Origin: Mangifera indica | Taxonomy: Eukaryota > Streptophyta > Magnoliopsida > Sapindales > Anacardiaceae | Direction: 5' to 3' | NCBI RefSeq assembly: GCF_011075055.1 | Contig: NC_058147.1 | Location: 8,246,001 to 8,310,000, forward strand | DNA length: 64,000 nt | Shown here: piece by piece, positions 47,011 through 61,100 of the stretch | Numbering within the stretch: position 1 is the first letter of the stretch | Layout of the letters: every line of letters begins with the position of its first letter | Notes under the pieces: generated by a model | Told to the model about the DNA's origin: nothing | Seen by the model: only the letters and a program-made list of their open reading frames with translations | Databases searched by the model: none | Program-made: the position numbers and the translations under genes

Positions 47011-48790
47011 TAATGCACATTTTTAACAAAAATGGATGGGTCAAAACCGGGTCAACCAACCAGATTTGAATAAAACTGGCCTAAAAAAATATTTTCAACT
47101 TTTTCTAACTTATCCTAAGTATATCCCTAAGTTCACTTTTCCTAACCGAGTCTATCTTATATCATTTCCTCTCACTTAACTTTTCCTAATCCTAAATCCC
47201 TAAATTGGAAAACCTTCTTTTTTCATCGGGTTTCATCAGTCTGGGTTTCAGAGAATCATAACACAATTGTTTAGGTGTATTTCAGTGGCCTGCAACAAAG
47301 GTAAGGATGAAGTTGATTTTGTTTCATTATTAATTTATTAAAACTGACGACTAAAGTGTCCGGTGGGTGCTATTGCTTTTAGAACAATAAAACAACATAA
47401 TTATCAATTATCTTTTCATCTCTTTGCTATATGTGATTTTTTTTTTCCATAAAAGACAAAAATTAACACTGCACTTACGGTGACAAAAGTTGCCACTGAC
47501 CTTATCATGATTCATGATAAGTTAAACATAATTAACAACTTTCTAATTTATAAACATTTTTTTGAAAGGAACCTTATGCCTAACATTTTTATTTTAACTA
47601 TCAATGTTATTTAAAATTTAGTAGTGAGACTGTAATAGTGTATTTTAAGATATGAATTAAGTGATTATACTTTATTTATAATAATATTTTTTATAAGTAA
47701 TACTATGTGTATAAATAATAGACACAAATTAGCATACAAATAATGACATCTTACCATGTGATTGGATATTGTTTTATTTTTAATTCAAAATTAATCAATA
47801 TTTGCACATATAGTTTTATTATTAGTTTTAAATTTCTTTTTTCAGTTTGTTGTAGTGTGTTGTGTTTTGATCAATTAGATTAAAATGAAGATTTGAATAA
47901 GTAGACTAGAATGGAAGCAATAAAAAATAGATGTTTTTACATTGGAGTATTGCCAAAAAGTGAATTTGGAGAATGGATGACATGTATATCATATTGGGGT
48001 GGTACAATAAGAATGAAAATCATCTTGATGGAACTCATGATCAAATAAAGCATTCAGTCAAGTTTCCGAAGTGTTAGGATGAAGAATAGGGCTCATAAGA
48101 TTCTCAAGATCATGATATATGTTGATCCTCTCATCAAAATTCTGCCATTATAAAGAAATTCATCTTTTATATAATATAGATACATTAGTCAAAATAATTT
48201 GCTCTAGAACATATACTCTAACATAAATTGATTGCAATGGGAATAAACACTCAAGATAACTAAATCCAGCTTATGAGTTTAGCCTTTATTCAATATGTTT
48301 CTCACATCATGATTATCCATTAAATTAAACCTATAGAGCTTGTTCTATATTGTTTGATAGATAGGAAACTGGGTTAAGAGCTTTTTTAATCCAATGAAAA
48401 CTCAAGGAAAATTTGAATTTGTAGAGCTTGTGATATATTGGGAGTTAGAAAGTGCTGTTAGTAATTTGGCATTTAATGACAAGTTGTAGTGAATGATCCT
48501 TCTATCTCGTTCTTCTCATAAGTTCACAACTTTAGTTTAATGTTTTTATTAAAATTATGATTTCGTTAGTTTATTATTTGATTTCGTTATTTAAAAACCC
48601 TTTGGTTACATCGGTGGATAATTAGTTGGTTTGAAAATCTTCAGTGGGTTTGCTTTCTTTTCACTTGTCACACTTTATTAGAATTCAAGCAAAGTAAAAT
48701 TGGAGATTGCTTTTGTATACCTTAGTATACAAGTCTTTGCATCATAAGTCTAGTCACAATTGGTTATTGTGACTATAAATCAACTTGAAG
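47011..48790. other. Intergenic stretch without a recognisable gene
   Basis: This is AT-rich DNA with no domain-bearing frame. At 47705..47830 an ACTATGTGTATAAATAATAGACAC ... GCACATATAGT pair around CATGTGATTGGAT hints at a relative of the MITE at 182..330. Nothing else could be supported. Confidence 0.4.
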
Positions 48791-48799
48791 AATTGGTTA

Positions 48800-49120
48800 T
48801 TGAACACCGATAATTCAATTCTTAAACTTGTGCCAAAGCTTTGGTAAGTATATTTGCCATCTGAAATTTCGATAGGACATCTAAATGACCAACTCTTTTC
48901 AAGTAACTTGATCCATCACATAATTGGTATCAATTTCTATATATTTAGTTCTAGGATGAAAAACTAGGTTTGAGGCTCGAGAATTGGCAGATTAATTGTT
49001 ACACCAGACAATAGGTGGTAAAGTAAAAGATAGGCCAAGTTATGAAAACATGTAGTTAGTTCAAACAATTTCTATTGTTGTTTGAGTAAGAGCTATGCAT
49101 TGAGCAACCCTTTTTTGCTT
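48800..49120 (-). pseudogene. Copia RNase H fragment
   Basis: Minus-strand frames give VAQCIALTQTTIEIV, LPPIVWCNN, RASNLVFHPRTKYIEIDTNY and KELVI, the C-terminal half of copia RNase H. At least three stops interrupt it. Only this piece remains, lying about 300 bases downstream of the laccase B stop. Confidence 0.75.
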
Positions 49121-49422
49121 TTTGAAAAACCATTGGGTGAAATTTTCTCTAGGAAACATGTAATAACACGTAGTTTATCATTTATTACATCATAACATAA
49201 TATCATGTGTATATAAATTTATCTATATTATTGGTGTATGTAGTTTTATTAAATATTACAAACCAATACCTTGACTAGTGGCCCAACCGACCATTCAAAT
49301 AAGTGTTTTAAAAAAATTGACGATGAACAATTATTACATTCAACAATTCCAGAAATTAGAATAATAAAGCTAAAAATAACAACCAATAAATCAGTTTGTT
49401 GAAGCATTTGCTATATTTTAAT

Positions 49423-52400
49423 TTAACACGGTGGCATATCGGGTGGTGGAGGCAATATTTTTGCATTTGGGCCCTTACCATTTTTGACAATAAATACCAT
49501 CTCCATTCCCCATGTAAAATGACGCTCTAAATGGCAGTGCATGAACCACACTCCTGTAATAGATAAAAAGGGAATGAACTTTGTTAATAAAATTATCATG
49601 GGTAATATTTCAGTATATACATTTTTTTACATAATCTAAATATACAGATTATGTATTATTTCATATATTCAAATTATAAATATATAAAAAAAAGCGCACT
49701 TTGTTGAATTATCGGATATCCTTAGAAAAAACAAAAATGGGATGTGCATACCAGGGTTAGTTGCTTTGAATCTAATGGCGGTCCAGCCATTCTTGGGGAC
49801 AGCAATGGTGTTTTGGAGAGGAGGGTCCACGAGATTATATTTCAAAGGATCTTTTTCTTTGTCAAAGTTCCCAAATCCCCACCCCACCACGTAGAAACTA
49901 TATCCATGTAAATGCATGGGATGTTCTGTCCCTGCAAGTAAATTTGTGCCTTGGAAGACAAGCTCCACCGTCGTGTTATAGTCAAGAACTTTCACTTTCG
50001 TCGCTTGTTTGGGAGTCTCCAAATATGAAGGAAATGAATCCGCAGTGAAATCGAAAAAGAGGGGCGGTTCGCTAGGGAATTTGTCGCTGTAAACATGGCT
50101 AATGTTCAGATAATAAGCCTTTAAAATGTCAATGGAAGGTGACACAAAGCTTATGTTATTAACACTAGCGGAGAGTCTCGTTCCATTTTCCCCCTCGCAC
50201 GCATTGCCTGGGATACACGGCAACGTGTTAACAGAAACTGTGAAAAATAAATTGGTGCTCACGTTTAATGGGACAGAAATGGGATGATTTGCATCGGCTA
50301 AGGATTTCAGCCTCCCTGTGAAATTAACCGACGCATTTGTGTCGTTATAATAAGGGAGATATGGTAAAGGAGACGGCGATGAGGGAGCGTACTTTCCATT
50401 ATACTGTAAAATGGCCGTAGTGGTTGTATTATCGTATGCAACTCCAACGGCGCTGGAGTACACTCTGGCAGCCATGTAATAGTGGTCGAGTGGTTGGTTT
50501 GCTTCGAGCAAAACGTCGATGGTTTGGCCAGGTGAGATTGTGATATAATCAACTTTTAATGGTTTTGTGTAGCTGGCGTCTGTTCCCACAACTATGAGTT
50601 GGTGATTCTTAATGGCGAAGAATAGAATGTCCCCAATTGCCGCATTGACTAGGCGAAGGAGGTAAGTTTTGCCATAATCCACCATTAACTTGAACGTCTC
50701 TGTAAAATTTGCAGCCAGAAAATGGAGGATTAATTGGATTTGCTTATGGTCAAAACAAGAATAAAAATTATGTGTAAATAACGTTACCAAGAGTTAAAAT
50801 GAATCAATGGATGATTTAGTCCACTCATTTGATTATTGGAATGGAAGTGACTAATTATTTAGAATTGTATGTATTTAATGACGTGACCTGGAGTATAAAA
50901 TTCTTATGGCTAATATTTGTTTCACTTAGATAAGTTTAATTTTAATCATCCTTTAACAAAATTATGAATTCTGTTCTTTACTTATTAAGCATGTGATTAC
51001 ACTCACTAATGTGTAATTTGAATCGTACTTGTAATTCTCGCTTTTGTTTTCATTTTTGTTATTTTTATTATTTTTCTCGTTTCTTATAGTAATTATATTT
51101 AATCATATCCGAAGAGTATAACTCATTACGTTACATTCATTGTTTAGACATCATAGTTTTCTTTTTTTTTTTCCAACCTTAGAAAAAGGAAGAATCTGAA
51201 TTATACCTGATTTTGAACAAGGATACAGATCACCTGGCTGACCATTAATGGTGTAAGCATCAGAAATATTGGGATCAGTTCCTGAATGAAGAAATTCATT
51301 GTAAACCTCTACGATGTCTTGCTTCCACCACTCACCTGAAATTTCATAATTTGTCATTAATATTTATGTGATCAATTGGAACTCATAATCGCCAAATAAC
51401 AAGAATGGTAGAAACTTGTAGTGATATACATACTAAATACAATTGGGATATCAGCATGAGGCTTGGGAAAAGGATAATTTTTGTTCTTTGGATAAACAAC
51501 AATGGCTCCATGAACGGTCGCTCTAGACCAATCGCTGTGAGCATGCCACCACAGGGTTCCTTCTTCAGTGGAAAATATAATTTTTTGGCTAAATTTTTGT
51601 CCTGGTCGAATAGGGCATTGTGTGATGAACTCGGGGCCATCAGACCAGGGATATCTTGGTTGTTTCACTCCATGCCTGTAAATTTACCCGTTTAATAAAA
51701 TCATAATAATTATAACAATTGAAGATTAAGAAATTATTAATTACCAGTGAATTGTGATGTTATAGTGTGCCTTGTTGTAAACATCCACAATAATTGTGTC
51801 TCCCTTGTTGACATAAAGAGTTGGTCCAGGGAATTGTCCATTCACTGTTAAAATCGTCTTTGTGCTGCAAAGCTTTGTGTATTCAGTATCTTGAACCTGC
51901 AATTAATCGACCACCGTTAATTTTTATACGTGGTATTAAGGTTCTATCAAAACTTCATCTCATTTATTGTTTTACGTAAATATATGAAATTATGTTACAT
52001 AACTATATAAACAGTTTTTTTATGATGCATTCTCACTCTCTCATTCCCCGACTTCCTTATAATCTCACTTTCTCATATTTTTAAATTACTACAAGACAAA
52101 TTTTTATAATTTTTTATTCGGAAGCTTAAAGTTTGTCAGTCAACCTTATGGGAACCTATAAAAATAAGCTCATATTTAAAGGAAAAATGTAAAAATCTAT
52201 GTTGAAGAAAACATGCACTTAAATGAAAAGCATTTACCGTTGGAAACAGAGGTCGAACATTCTCACAAACTTAATGAACCAATCACGTGCATGTAGAAAT
52301 ATTTTTGTAAAAGGAAGAAAAAGAATAAAATTTGCCAATAAATGTGATTATACTTACAATGAAAGTGTGACGAACCACAGCTTGACAACAAAGGAAGCTG

Positions 52401-52444
52401 CTAAATAATAGAAATACGAAGATTTGGAAGACTGAAAGTTTCAT
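49423..52444 (-). CDS. Laccase B (multicopper oxidase, EC 1.10.3.2), 562 aa, six exons
   Basis: A secreted phenol-oxidising copper enzyme, a diverged paralog of A and C. Exons (minus strand, 5' to 3'): 52358-52444, 51745-51896, 51434-51675, 51207-51335, 49752-50699, 49423-49553. All borders are GT-AG and no stop occurs. The signal peptide is residues 1-22 ([10 protein letters not shown]...CCQA). Copper ligands are complete: HWHG (79-82), HAHSDW (124-129), HPMHLHG (463-469) and HCHLERH (525-531), with Cys526 and axial Met536. It ends PPPDMPPC. At the exon 3/4 border it reads VFSEWW where most laccases have LGEWW, a Gly-to-Ser change. The type resembles Arabidopsis LAC7-LAC9/LAC14; no number is assigned. 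Introns 1 and 4 are long (461 and 507 bp). Confidence 0.95.
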
Positions 52445-52509
52445 GATTGAGAGCATATCACAAAATTACTACAACTCGATATGAAGATAAGAAGCCAATT
52501 GTTTCGTTA

Positions 52510-52516
52510 CTTATAC
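52510..52516 (-). promoter_or_regulatory. TATA box of laccase B
   Basis: The minus strand reads CTGTATAAGTAAC about 66 bases before the ATG, the same spacing as the boxes of A and C. This would give a 5' leader of around 35 bases if transcription starts some 30 bases downstream. Confidence 0.6.
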
Positions 52517-54179
52517 AGGCATCAAGGGCTAATAATACAAAATTAATTAGGCCAGATTAGTATCGTATTTGTGATGACTTGTGGGTTTGTAATGTCCAAT
52601 TTTGTATCAAGCTCCTCGCCAGTCAAATTCAACTATTTGTGTTCAAAGCAGTTAATTTTCATCTAGCTGACCAGGGCGTGTTTATTCATATAAAAACAAA
52701 AAGGAAATGTTCAAAATGTTCCATTTGTGTAAAAAGATCGGGGGAATAAGCCTTTTGGCAAAAAAAATAAATAAATAAATGAATTTTTAAAAGATATAAG
52801 TGGCCCACCTCAAAGAGGATGAATCCATGTTGAAATATTTGTTAAGCAATTTGGACATATGTGTAATGAGATTGGGCCTACTGGGCCTATTAGTTGGCTT
52901 TGTCGACTCAAGAATTCAACACAATTGACGTAGTGATCATCACAAAAACAAATTGTTCAAATTAACGATTTTCCCAAATTTCAAAATTGACATTGACAAA
53001 TTCCTGACATTTTGACTACAAAAAAGATTAGGCACTAAATTTGATACGTGAAAGACTTACTTTTTCTGAAACATTGTGCCTGAAGTGATATAAAAAGCTC
53101 TCTTCCAGACCAATATCAAAATGGAACCGTTAAATATAATTTTGTTTTAGGTAAATTACTAGCCCCACCGGGCCCAATTCGTTAGCGTTTCAGCAAGGGA
53201 TACCTACTATGATAGAGACAAACCATTTTTGTAACTTGATTCTTAACTACTATTAGGGCGAGTTTGATTAATGTCTCCAACTTCAGGTTACACCTAACCT
53301 TGAATTTTTGAAAAGCACATATCTTGTTAATTACTTTGAAAAAGCAAGTAAAACCAAACCTAAACATTTGAATATTTTCCGAAAGCTCCTATCAAATTGA
53401 CATTTCTCTGGTATGAACATCCAGAAGACCAACCTTATCTTCATAAATGCAAAAATGGAAGAAATGATCAATAATTGAGTTATAATCCAAACATTATCTA
53501 TACTTGAAAATATTTATATATTGATTATTTCTGATGCAAATATCATGATGTTAATTTTTATTTAATGTGAACGACAGATGGTGTCTGATTGTCGGCTTCA
53601 CAAAATGTATAGATTAAATACAGTAGTCAATAACTAATCTTTAGTCCATTTATTAATAATTTATTAAAATGTTTATATATGTAGACAAAAATCTTCTAAT
53701 TAATTGAAATTCATAAAAGCTGTGACCAACTACATTGGAAAAAAGAAAGAGGAGATGTTCAAAGAGAAGAAAGAAAGAGTTCAATTTTCAATTAGTAGGT
53801 TAGTTCTCGTTTATTTTCAAACTAAAACCTAAACATAATTTTCAAAAAAGCTTTTTAATTAATAGTTCAACGAACAGAGTTGACTTTTTCTCGAAGTTTT
53901 TAGCAAGGGGATCTGCATAATTTTCGTTCAAATCAATTGTTTATTCGTCTCTTCTCCAATGACTTTTTCTTAGATTTCTTGAAGTGTGTGCCATCGTGAT
54001 ACCATTCAGCACGCTAAAGATTTGACTCTTAAATGTTTCTTAAATGTTTAGGTCTCCTAATCCCCTCTATTAGATTCGTGATTGACTGTTGTTATAACGG
54101 ACTAGATCAATATTATTCGGTCAATACAAACGAATTTTTGCTTCATCAGGAAGTTAATATATTCCAAGGATTTTTCTTA
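52517..54179. other. Region between laccases B and C, shared with the left copy
   Basis: The part 52850..53125 matches 16110..16380, and 53150..53900 matches 17185..18660 without MITEs 1 and 2. The phrase TGTGTAATGAGATTGGGCCT is identical in both. There is no gene. The open frame 54033..54266 has no recognisable domain and runs into the MITE. Confidence 0.6.
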
Positions 54180-55111
54180 AGCCAAGGGGCTATTTTTCAC
54201 CCAAATTTTAATATTAAAATAAACATATATTTACATAGTTTAAAAAATTCAAACTTTTATTTATAAACTAATTTTTGTTAAAATATTTTATTAAAAAAAA
54301 AGATAAAACGTAATTTTATCAATAATATTAACAAAATATAAAATTTATTAAATTTTTCTCTTTTGTTTTAAAAATTAATAACTTCATCCCTTCTTAAAGT
54401 TTATTAATTTTTAAAAATAATATTTTCTTTCTCAAAACCTATAGTTCATTTTCCAAACACTCTCCAGCCACCATTTTTGACCGCCAGTAACAATACTTCA
54501 ACCTACCATTTCTAGCCACCAAATCTTCACTCTTCGATGCAAGAAGATGCACCAAAGACACGTCTTTCGTTGGTTCGAATGAATCAACAAAGTCAATGAA
54601 GACATGTTTTTGTCGATTCCAGATGAATCAACAGAGTCAATAATTGATCGTCTTCATCGATTCCTCATTTGGAATCGTTGAAGACTTCACCGATTCCAAA
54701 AGAATGAACAGAGTTGACGAAGACTTGTCTTCGTCGATTCTTCTAGAGTCAACGAAGACGCATCTTCGTTGTGTCTTTTGGAAGTGCCGAAGATTCATGA
54801 ATTGAAGCATTGTCTCTAGTGGTTGGAGAGCATCTGGAAAATAAATTTTAGGTTATGAGGGGGAAATGTTACTTTTAAATGTTAGAAAACTTTAGACAAG
54901 GGTAAAATTGTTAGTTTTTAAAATTTTGAGAGAAAAAGATAATAAATTTTATATTTTTTTAATACTATTAGTAAAATGAAGATTTTACCTTTACCTTTCA
55001 TAGAAAATTTTAACAGTAGTTAGTTTATAAATGAAACTTTAGATTTTTCAAATCTCGTAAATGTATATTTGTATTGACATTAAAACTTGGGTGAGAAATA
55101 GTCTTTTAGCC
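54180..55111. mobile_element. Mutator-type MITE 3, complete copy (932 bp)
   Basis: The left end is AGCCAAGGGGCTATTTTTCACCC and the right end is its imperfect inverse (GGGTGAGAAATAGTCTTTTAGCC). TTTTTCTTA (54171-54179) and TTTTACTTA (55112-55120) are the 9-bp duplication with one change. The left-copy sister at 18960..19702 keeps an exact TTTTTCTTA. Inside are repeated TTCGTCGATTC units. The insertion predates the segmental duplication. Confidence 0.82.
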
Positions 55112-55514
55112 TTTTACTTATCAGAGAAGGGACTTTGTTACACATAAATCGGAATCTTGTGGGATTTACTCTTTATAATCAGTAATACTATTTTTTTTTT
55201 TAGGTATCTTGAATTTTTTTTTAATTTACTTCCATAGAAGTAGCAAAATAAATGGCATCTTAGATTTATTAATTGGAGGATTACAAAATTAGTTGTTTAT
55301 AATATAGTTGCACATTGAAAAGTCATTATTCTCAACAGAGAACACATTTCAAATCGAATACATAGAAAACGTCAAATAACACATCTTAGATTTGCAAGAA
55401 TTCAATTATGTGACATCATTGAAATTACAATAGCGAAAAAATATATGAACCCAATGCTCGATAAACTGAATCTCAAATTTCTTCATAAAGCAAGATAAGA
55501 TTAACATTCAACAA
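55112..55514. other. 3' flank of laccase C
   Basis: Non-coding DNA. Up to about 55340 it is only moderately like the left copy. After CAACAGAGAACACATTTC it becomes almost identical to the DNA downstream of laccase A. It holds the empty site of the foldback element near 55247-55264. No AATAAA signal was found close to the stop codon. Confidence 0.6.
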
Positions 55515-58115
55515 TCAACATGGTGGCATAGTTGGAGGGGGTAACAGTTGTGCATTTGGTGTGTTACCATTTCTCACTATAAAAACCGTATCCATCCCCC
55601 AGCTCATGTGTCTATCTAAATGACAGTGCATAAACCAAACTCCTGTTTAAACCACCAAAGAAACAAATAATTCATTTTATAAATGTGTTAAGAAGATCGA
55701 AAATTCAAAATAAAATCGAAAAGAAGCGAACAACTTACCTGGATTACTTGCCTTGAATCGAATGGTGGTCCATCCATTAATCGGGACGGCGATGGTGTTT
55801 TGGAAAGGAGGATCGACGAGATTATAATTTAATGGATCTGTAGCATTGTTGAAATTTCCGAGCCCCGATCCAACGACATAGAAACTGAATCCATGTAAAT
55901 GCATGGGGTGATCTGCCCCAGCAACTACATTTGTTCCTTGAAAAACAATCTCAACTGTAGAATTATATTCTAGGACTCTCACCTCAGTGGCTCGTTGTGA
56001 TATCTCTAAATATAATGGCAAATACGTAGCAGTGTAATTGAATACCAGTGGTGGAAAATCTGGGAATCGAGTTCCATATACTCCATTGATTTTATTATAA
56101 TAAGCTTGCAGTATATCAACGTGTGGGTTCGTGAAGCTTATATTGTTTATACTAGAGGCAAGTCTTGTCCCGTTGGGTCCGGAACATGAATTGTTAGCGC
56201 AGGGAAATGCGTTCACTGAAAGTGTGTAAAAGAATTTGTGAGTAATGTTCTTTGGGACATTAATAGGGTGATTTTGATTGGCTAAGCTTCGAAGACTTCC
56301 GGTGAAATTCACCGAGGCGTTGGTGTCGTTATAAAGAGGAAGACTGGGCAATGGGGGAGTTGATGGAGTGTAATTTCCACTGTATTGAATAATAGCAGTG
56401 GTGGTTGTGTTATCAAAGGTAAGATTAACTGTACTGGAATAGGCTTTAGCAGCCATATAATAATGATCAGGCATTTGATTAGCGTGTAACAAGACATCAA
56501 TGGTTTGGCCAGGGCTAATTGTGATGTAATTGCTCGTGAATTGCTTCGTGTAGCTGGCGTCTGATCCAACCACCGTCAGAGAATGATTCGCAACGCCAAA
56601 GAAAAGAAGGTCTTGCATGGCGGCGTTTATTATCCGGAGAAGGTAAGTCAACCCATAGTCAACAGTTAGCCTAAATGTTCCTGCAGAAAATAAATTAAGA
56701 GAAAAGAAACCTTGTTATGGGCAAGTAATTTATATATATGAATAAGAATATCTTGATTTAAGCCTACTACAACGCATTTATTATAAAATTAATCAGAAAT
56801 CTTTCTCATTTATATTATTAATTTCGTGCCAAAACTTCCAATAAAATTATTTGTATTGACTAATCAAATATATCTAAGTAGTTAAAGTCTGCTTTATAAC
56901 ATTGGCAAGTTTTACACGCTTTGACGACATACTAACAACCATATAATATTAGACATTACTTTCAGCTCCAATTTACATTTCAATGACTGTTACTTAGCTT
57001 TCCATTTTTATACTAATTTCGAAACATAATATATTAGTATATATATAGCCTTCTGGGCAAATTCCATTGCTCAACAACTATTACTTCAAAAATAATCTAA
57101 GCATTGTTAAAATATAAAATATAGTTGGATAATCTGAATAATATTGATAACATAAATTATGATGAAATTTATAAATATTATATTCTTTATCGCCTAACCT
57201 GGACTTGAGCACGCATACAGATCACCAGGCTGACCATTGATCAAGTACGCATCCGAAACATTTGGATCCCCTCCGGATTGAAGAAATTGATCATATACAG
57301 TATAAATATTGCTCTTCCAATACTCTCCTGCAATTGATTAATGAAAAAAACACCGTTAAACGGAATATTCATAGTTTCAAAAGGCTCCACGCAGAGGAGA
57401 ATCTACAACTATAATGCAGCTCGACCTAATATAATGGGAACTTCGACATCAGGCTTTGGAAACGGATAGCTGGTTCCAGTCTTGGGAAATATTACTACAG
57501 CACCATGAACTGTGGCTCGTGCCCAATCGCTGTGAGCATGCCACCAAACAGTCCCTTCTTCAGTTGAAAATATTATCGTCTGAGTAAAGTTTGCTCCTGG
57601 TTGAATAGGGCACTGTGTGATCCATTCAGGACCGTCAGACCATGGATTCCGAGGCTGCTTCACTCCATGCCTGCAAAGTTATCAAAAGATAGATGGGTTC
57701 GATGTCTTCAGAAAAGCTCATTTCTCTTATAGTAAAGGCATCATATTTACCAGTGAATTGTGATGTTGTAGTTGCCGTTATTGATAACATCTACAATGAT
57801 TGTGTCGCCTTTTTTTGCATAAAGCGTTGGTCCCGGAAATTGTCCATTCACTGTCAAGATCGTATTATTGCTGCAAAGTCTTGTAATCGTAGTTTCCTCC
57901 ACCTGCAACAATTAATAAGCAATTATTAATATAATTCCTCATAAATGAGAGGAAGAAAAGAGCGTTGAAGGAAGATTAGCAGATAAAAGTGGCTTTAATC
58001 TAGAGGTTCGCACTGATATGAAGCTTACCACAAATGTGTAACGAGTCTGTGCAAGACAATGAAAGATTCCAGCAAATAATATAATGCCAAGGACTTGTAA
58101 ACTAAGGACCTTCAT
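55515..58115 (-). CDS. Laccase C (multicopper oxidase, EC 1.10.3.2), 560 aa, six exons
   Basis: A near-identical duplicate of laccase A with the same expected role in cell-wall phenol oxidation. Exons (minus strand, 5' to 3'): 58029-58115, 57751-57902, 57426-57670, 57199-57327, 55739-56680, 55515-55642. The frame is open throughout. The signal peptide is residues 1-22 ([10 protein letters not shown]...CLA). Copper ligands are HWHG (79-82), HAHSDW (124-129), HPMHLHG (462-468) and HCHLDRH (524-530), with Cys525 and axial Met535. It is one residue shorter than A because a Ser codon is missing near 56364. It has LGEYW where A has LGQYW. The intron 4 donor is GTTAGG, against GTAGGT in A. Differences from A cluster at residues 339-407. 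Confidence 0.95.
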
Positions 58116-58180
58116 GATCAGCCTAATATCTCGGTGATTTAATAATCCTATATTGATCTATTTGCATGAGTATTGAGGCA

Positions 58181-58188
58181 TATATATA
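58181..58188 (-). promoter_or_regulatory. TATA box of laccase C
   Basis: The minus strand reads CTTATATATATGCC about 66 bases before the ATG, a strong TATA match. It aligns with the altered TTACATATA of laccase A. Confidence 0.65.
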
Positions 58189-61100
58189 AGCACGGGCGCC
58201 ATATATTATATTAATTTTCTGAATCACAGTTTGGCCATCACTATAAAGAAAATAAAAAATTCTCCGGCGGTGCAATCTTATTCTCAAGGGGCATATATTT
58301 TATTAATTTACATCGCTTTGAGTGTACATTAATTGTTTTACAGTCATTTAACTGGAAATTGAGTTTAAATCAAATGAATTGAGTTTCAGTTAAAAATTGG
58401 AATTTTTTTATATAAATTAATCAAATTCAAATTATTTAAATATTTTTATTCAAGTCTAGTTTAAATCTTAATACATTGATATTGAATTAATTATTTTGAA
58501 TTTAAATACTGAATATTGTTTATCTTTGACCAGGATCAAATTGAACCTAATTTAAAGACACACCTCTATAATTTAAGACTGGGTGAACAATCTAATTAGT
58601 AAATTGACCCATAAAGAGGCCCAACGCTGTATTTGGTGTGTACATAGGTTAGATTTTCATATTATTATACAAAGGCAAAAAATTGTTTCTAATTGGTAAA
58701 TTACTATAGAAATAGGCTTCGGATTTAACTTTTGAAAATCACTAAACAAAACAGCAGATGATTGGATTTGACCATTTAAAAGATGATTATACAAAGGCAA
58801 AAAATTGTTTCTTCCTAACCTATGTTGGTTCAGAGAAATTTGATCTGTTCAAAAAAAGTTAATCTAAATGACCGACGGCTAAAGAAACAGTAAAATAATT
58901 GTCTATTTTGTTTTACCTACTGAATATATAAAAAAAAAAATTAGATTTTATTATGCAGAAGACAGCCTGACTTCTTGACACTTAGACGTAAAATAGATTA
59001 AATGCATTTATTTATTATTTTAATCCAGCCGCGTTAAAGTTGTTGAATTATTGACATTAGATATTACTTATTTTTATAATGAACGGTTGGATTAAGTTAA
59101 ATGAATGGTTGTAAATTGTTACACCGCTAAAATTTTCGTTTTTCAAACTTGTGGTATGATTTTTAATGAGAAATGACTAAAGATTAGCTATAGAATAAAG
59201 ATTAAACAACAAAAATTATACACGTTAATTCTATATGTTAGTCTTTCAAGAATATGGATAGACAGATTACTAAGAGACATTGAAAAAAACTTCATAAGAT
59301 AATACATTATAATACCCCTTTCAAAAAGTCATATCCTCCACCAAAAAAAAAAAAAGAAAAACCACTATCATAAGATACTAATTATGCATGATAAAATAAA
59401 TTTAATAAATTCACACATTTTCATTATACAAAATTTTAAGACTTCCATTATATTAATCAAATAGTGAAAGTAACAAAACATATGGTTTAATCCAAAACAA
59501 GTGTGTAATAAATCATCCAACACACACACAAGCAAATATCATAAATGTCAAATACACCTAATGATAACATGGTCACATATCAAATGGTCTCATCAACCCA
59601 TTTACTCATCCCACATTGCCATCAAATCATCTATCACTGGCCTATATTATTTCTCTTTCTCCTTTCCACAAATCTAATCTCTCATTAATATTTGTCTCTC
59701 TTATCATCTAGAGTACTTCTTTAGACCCAGACTCTAACAATACAATATGCAAATACATGCAAAATCATATTTTCCAAAATCAATGGTGAAAATATTTTTA
59801 AAATCATTTTTTTTCAAAATCATAAAGAATCTTTATATCAATTGGTTTAGGTTGATATGAGGATTTGATACCTTGACTATGTGATTCAATCTTTCAAGTT
59901 ATTGTACAGTATAAATGAACTTGTCTTAGCACCACTCTACATGTGGCAACAATCCTTCCTCATAATACCTCATTGTGGATGCATATGCTAAACTTAAAAC
60001 CATATAGGAAACATATCTCAGAGCATCACCATGATAAAATCGTGTTTTATGGGTGACTTAAAATCTATCTATCCACAAGTTATCTTTGTCCCACACATGT
60101 TTCAAGGGATCACTATGTCTTAGTTGTATTCTATGAGATCTTTGTGTCCCAAATCATCACCCTAATTCTCAAAAATATGTAAAAATCTCTTTCTCAAATC
60201 ATTTCAAAAAATAATTAAATCAATGGTTTTTTTTTTTTAAAATATTACTCTCAAGCTTATGTAAATCTCATATCAAGTTCAATCTAGCTTTAATATATCA
60301 TGTACAAGCTCATGATACTTAGGCCCTATCTAGTTCTCTATGGGTTGCATCCTAATACTTCAACGTACCATTATCATCCTTTAATTCCACTAGGACAACT
60401 CTATGAATGGTTGTTTATCTAGCTATCCTCTTTAGGACTTTTCTCCAAAATCAAGTTCTTTTGAAAACATATATCATTGTATTTACCATAATAATATAAC
60501 ATATTGTGGACTTCAGTTTCCAACCATTGGGTCAAACCATATCAAATGGCACATCCTCTCATCTACTATCTATGTCATCTAATGTTGTCTGAACTTCATC
60601 AAGTTCTATCTTTCTCCCAATAACCATCTTGACAATCAATTCTCTTTCTTGGAAGACATACATTGGTTTGAATAATAAAAACCTTTTACTTTTTCGAGTG
60701 ATAAAAGTAATATTTTTTAGTTTCTTAAAGATACCCTATAAAGATACAATTTTTGGATATGAAACTTAGCTTGTTCAAAGTCAATTTCTTGACATAATTC
60801 TAGTTGCCCCAAACCTTCGTATAATCTAGATTGGTTATTCGCCAATCCATAACTCATAAGAAGTTTTGTCTATAGATTTAGATCAAACACAGTTCAATGT
60901 GCAGGTCGTTGTCTCTAAGGCATAACCTTAGAATGATATGTATATGTAGATTTTTAAAACTGATCATGGACCTTACCATGTTTATTAAGGTTTGGTTCCA
61001 CCGTTTAGGTACACTATTATATTATAGTGTACAAGGATGAGTAAATTGAAATACTATTCCATCTTATTTCATGTATTCTCTGAACTTAGTACTCAAGGAT

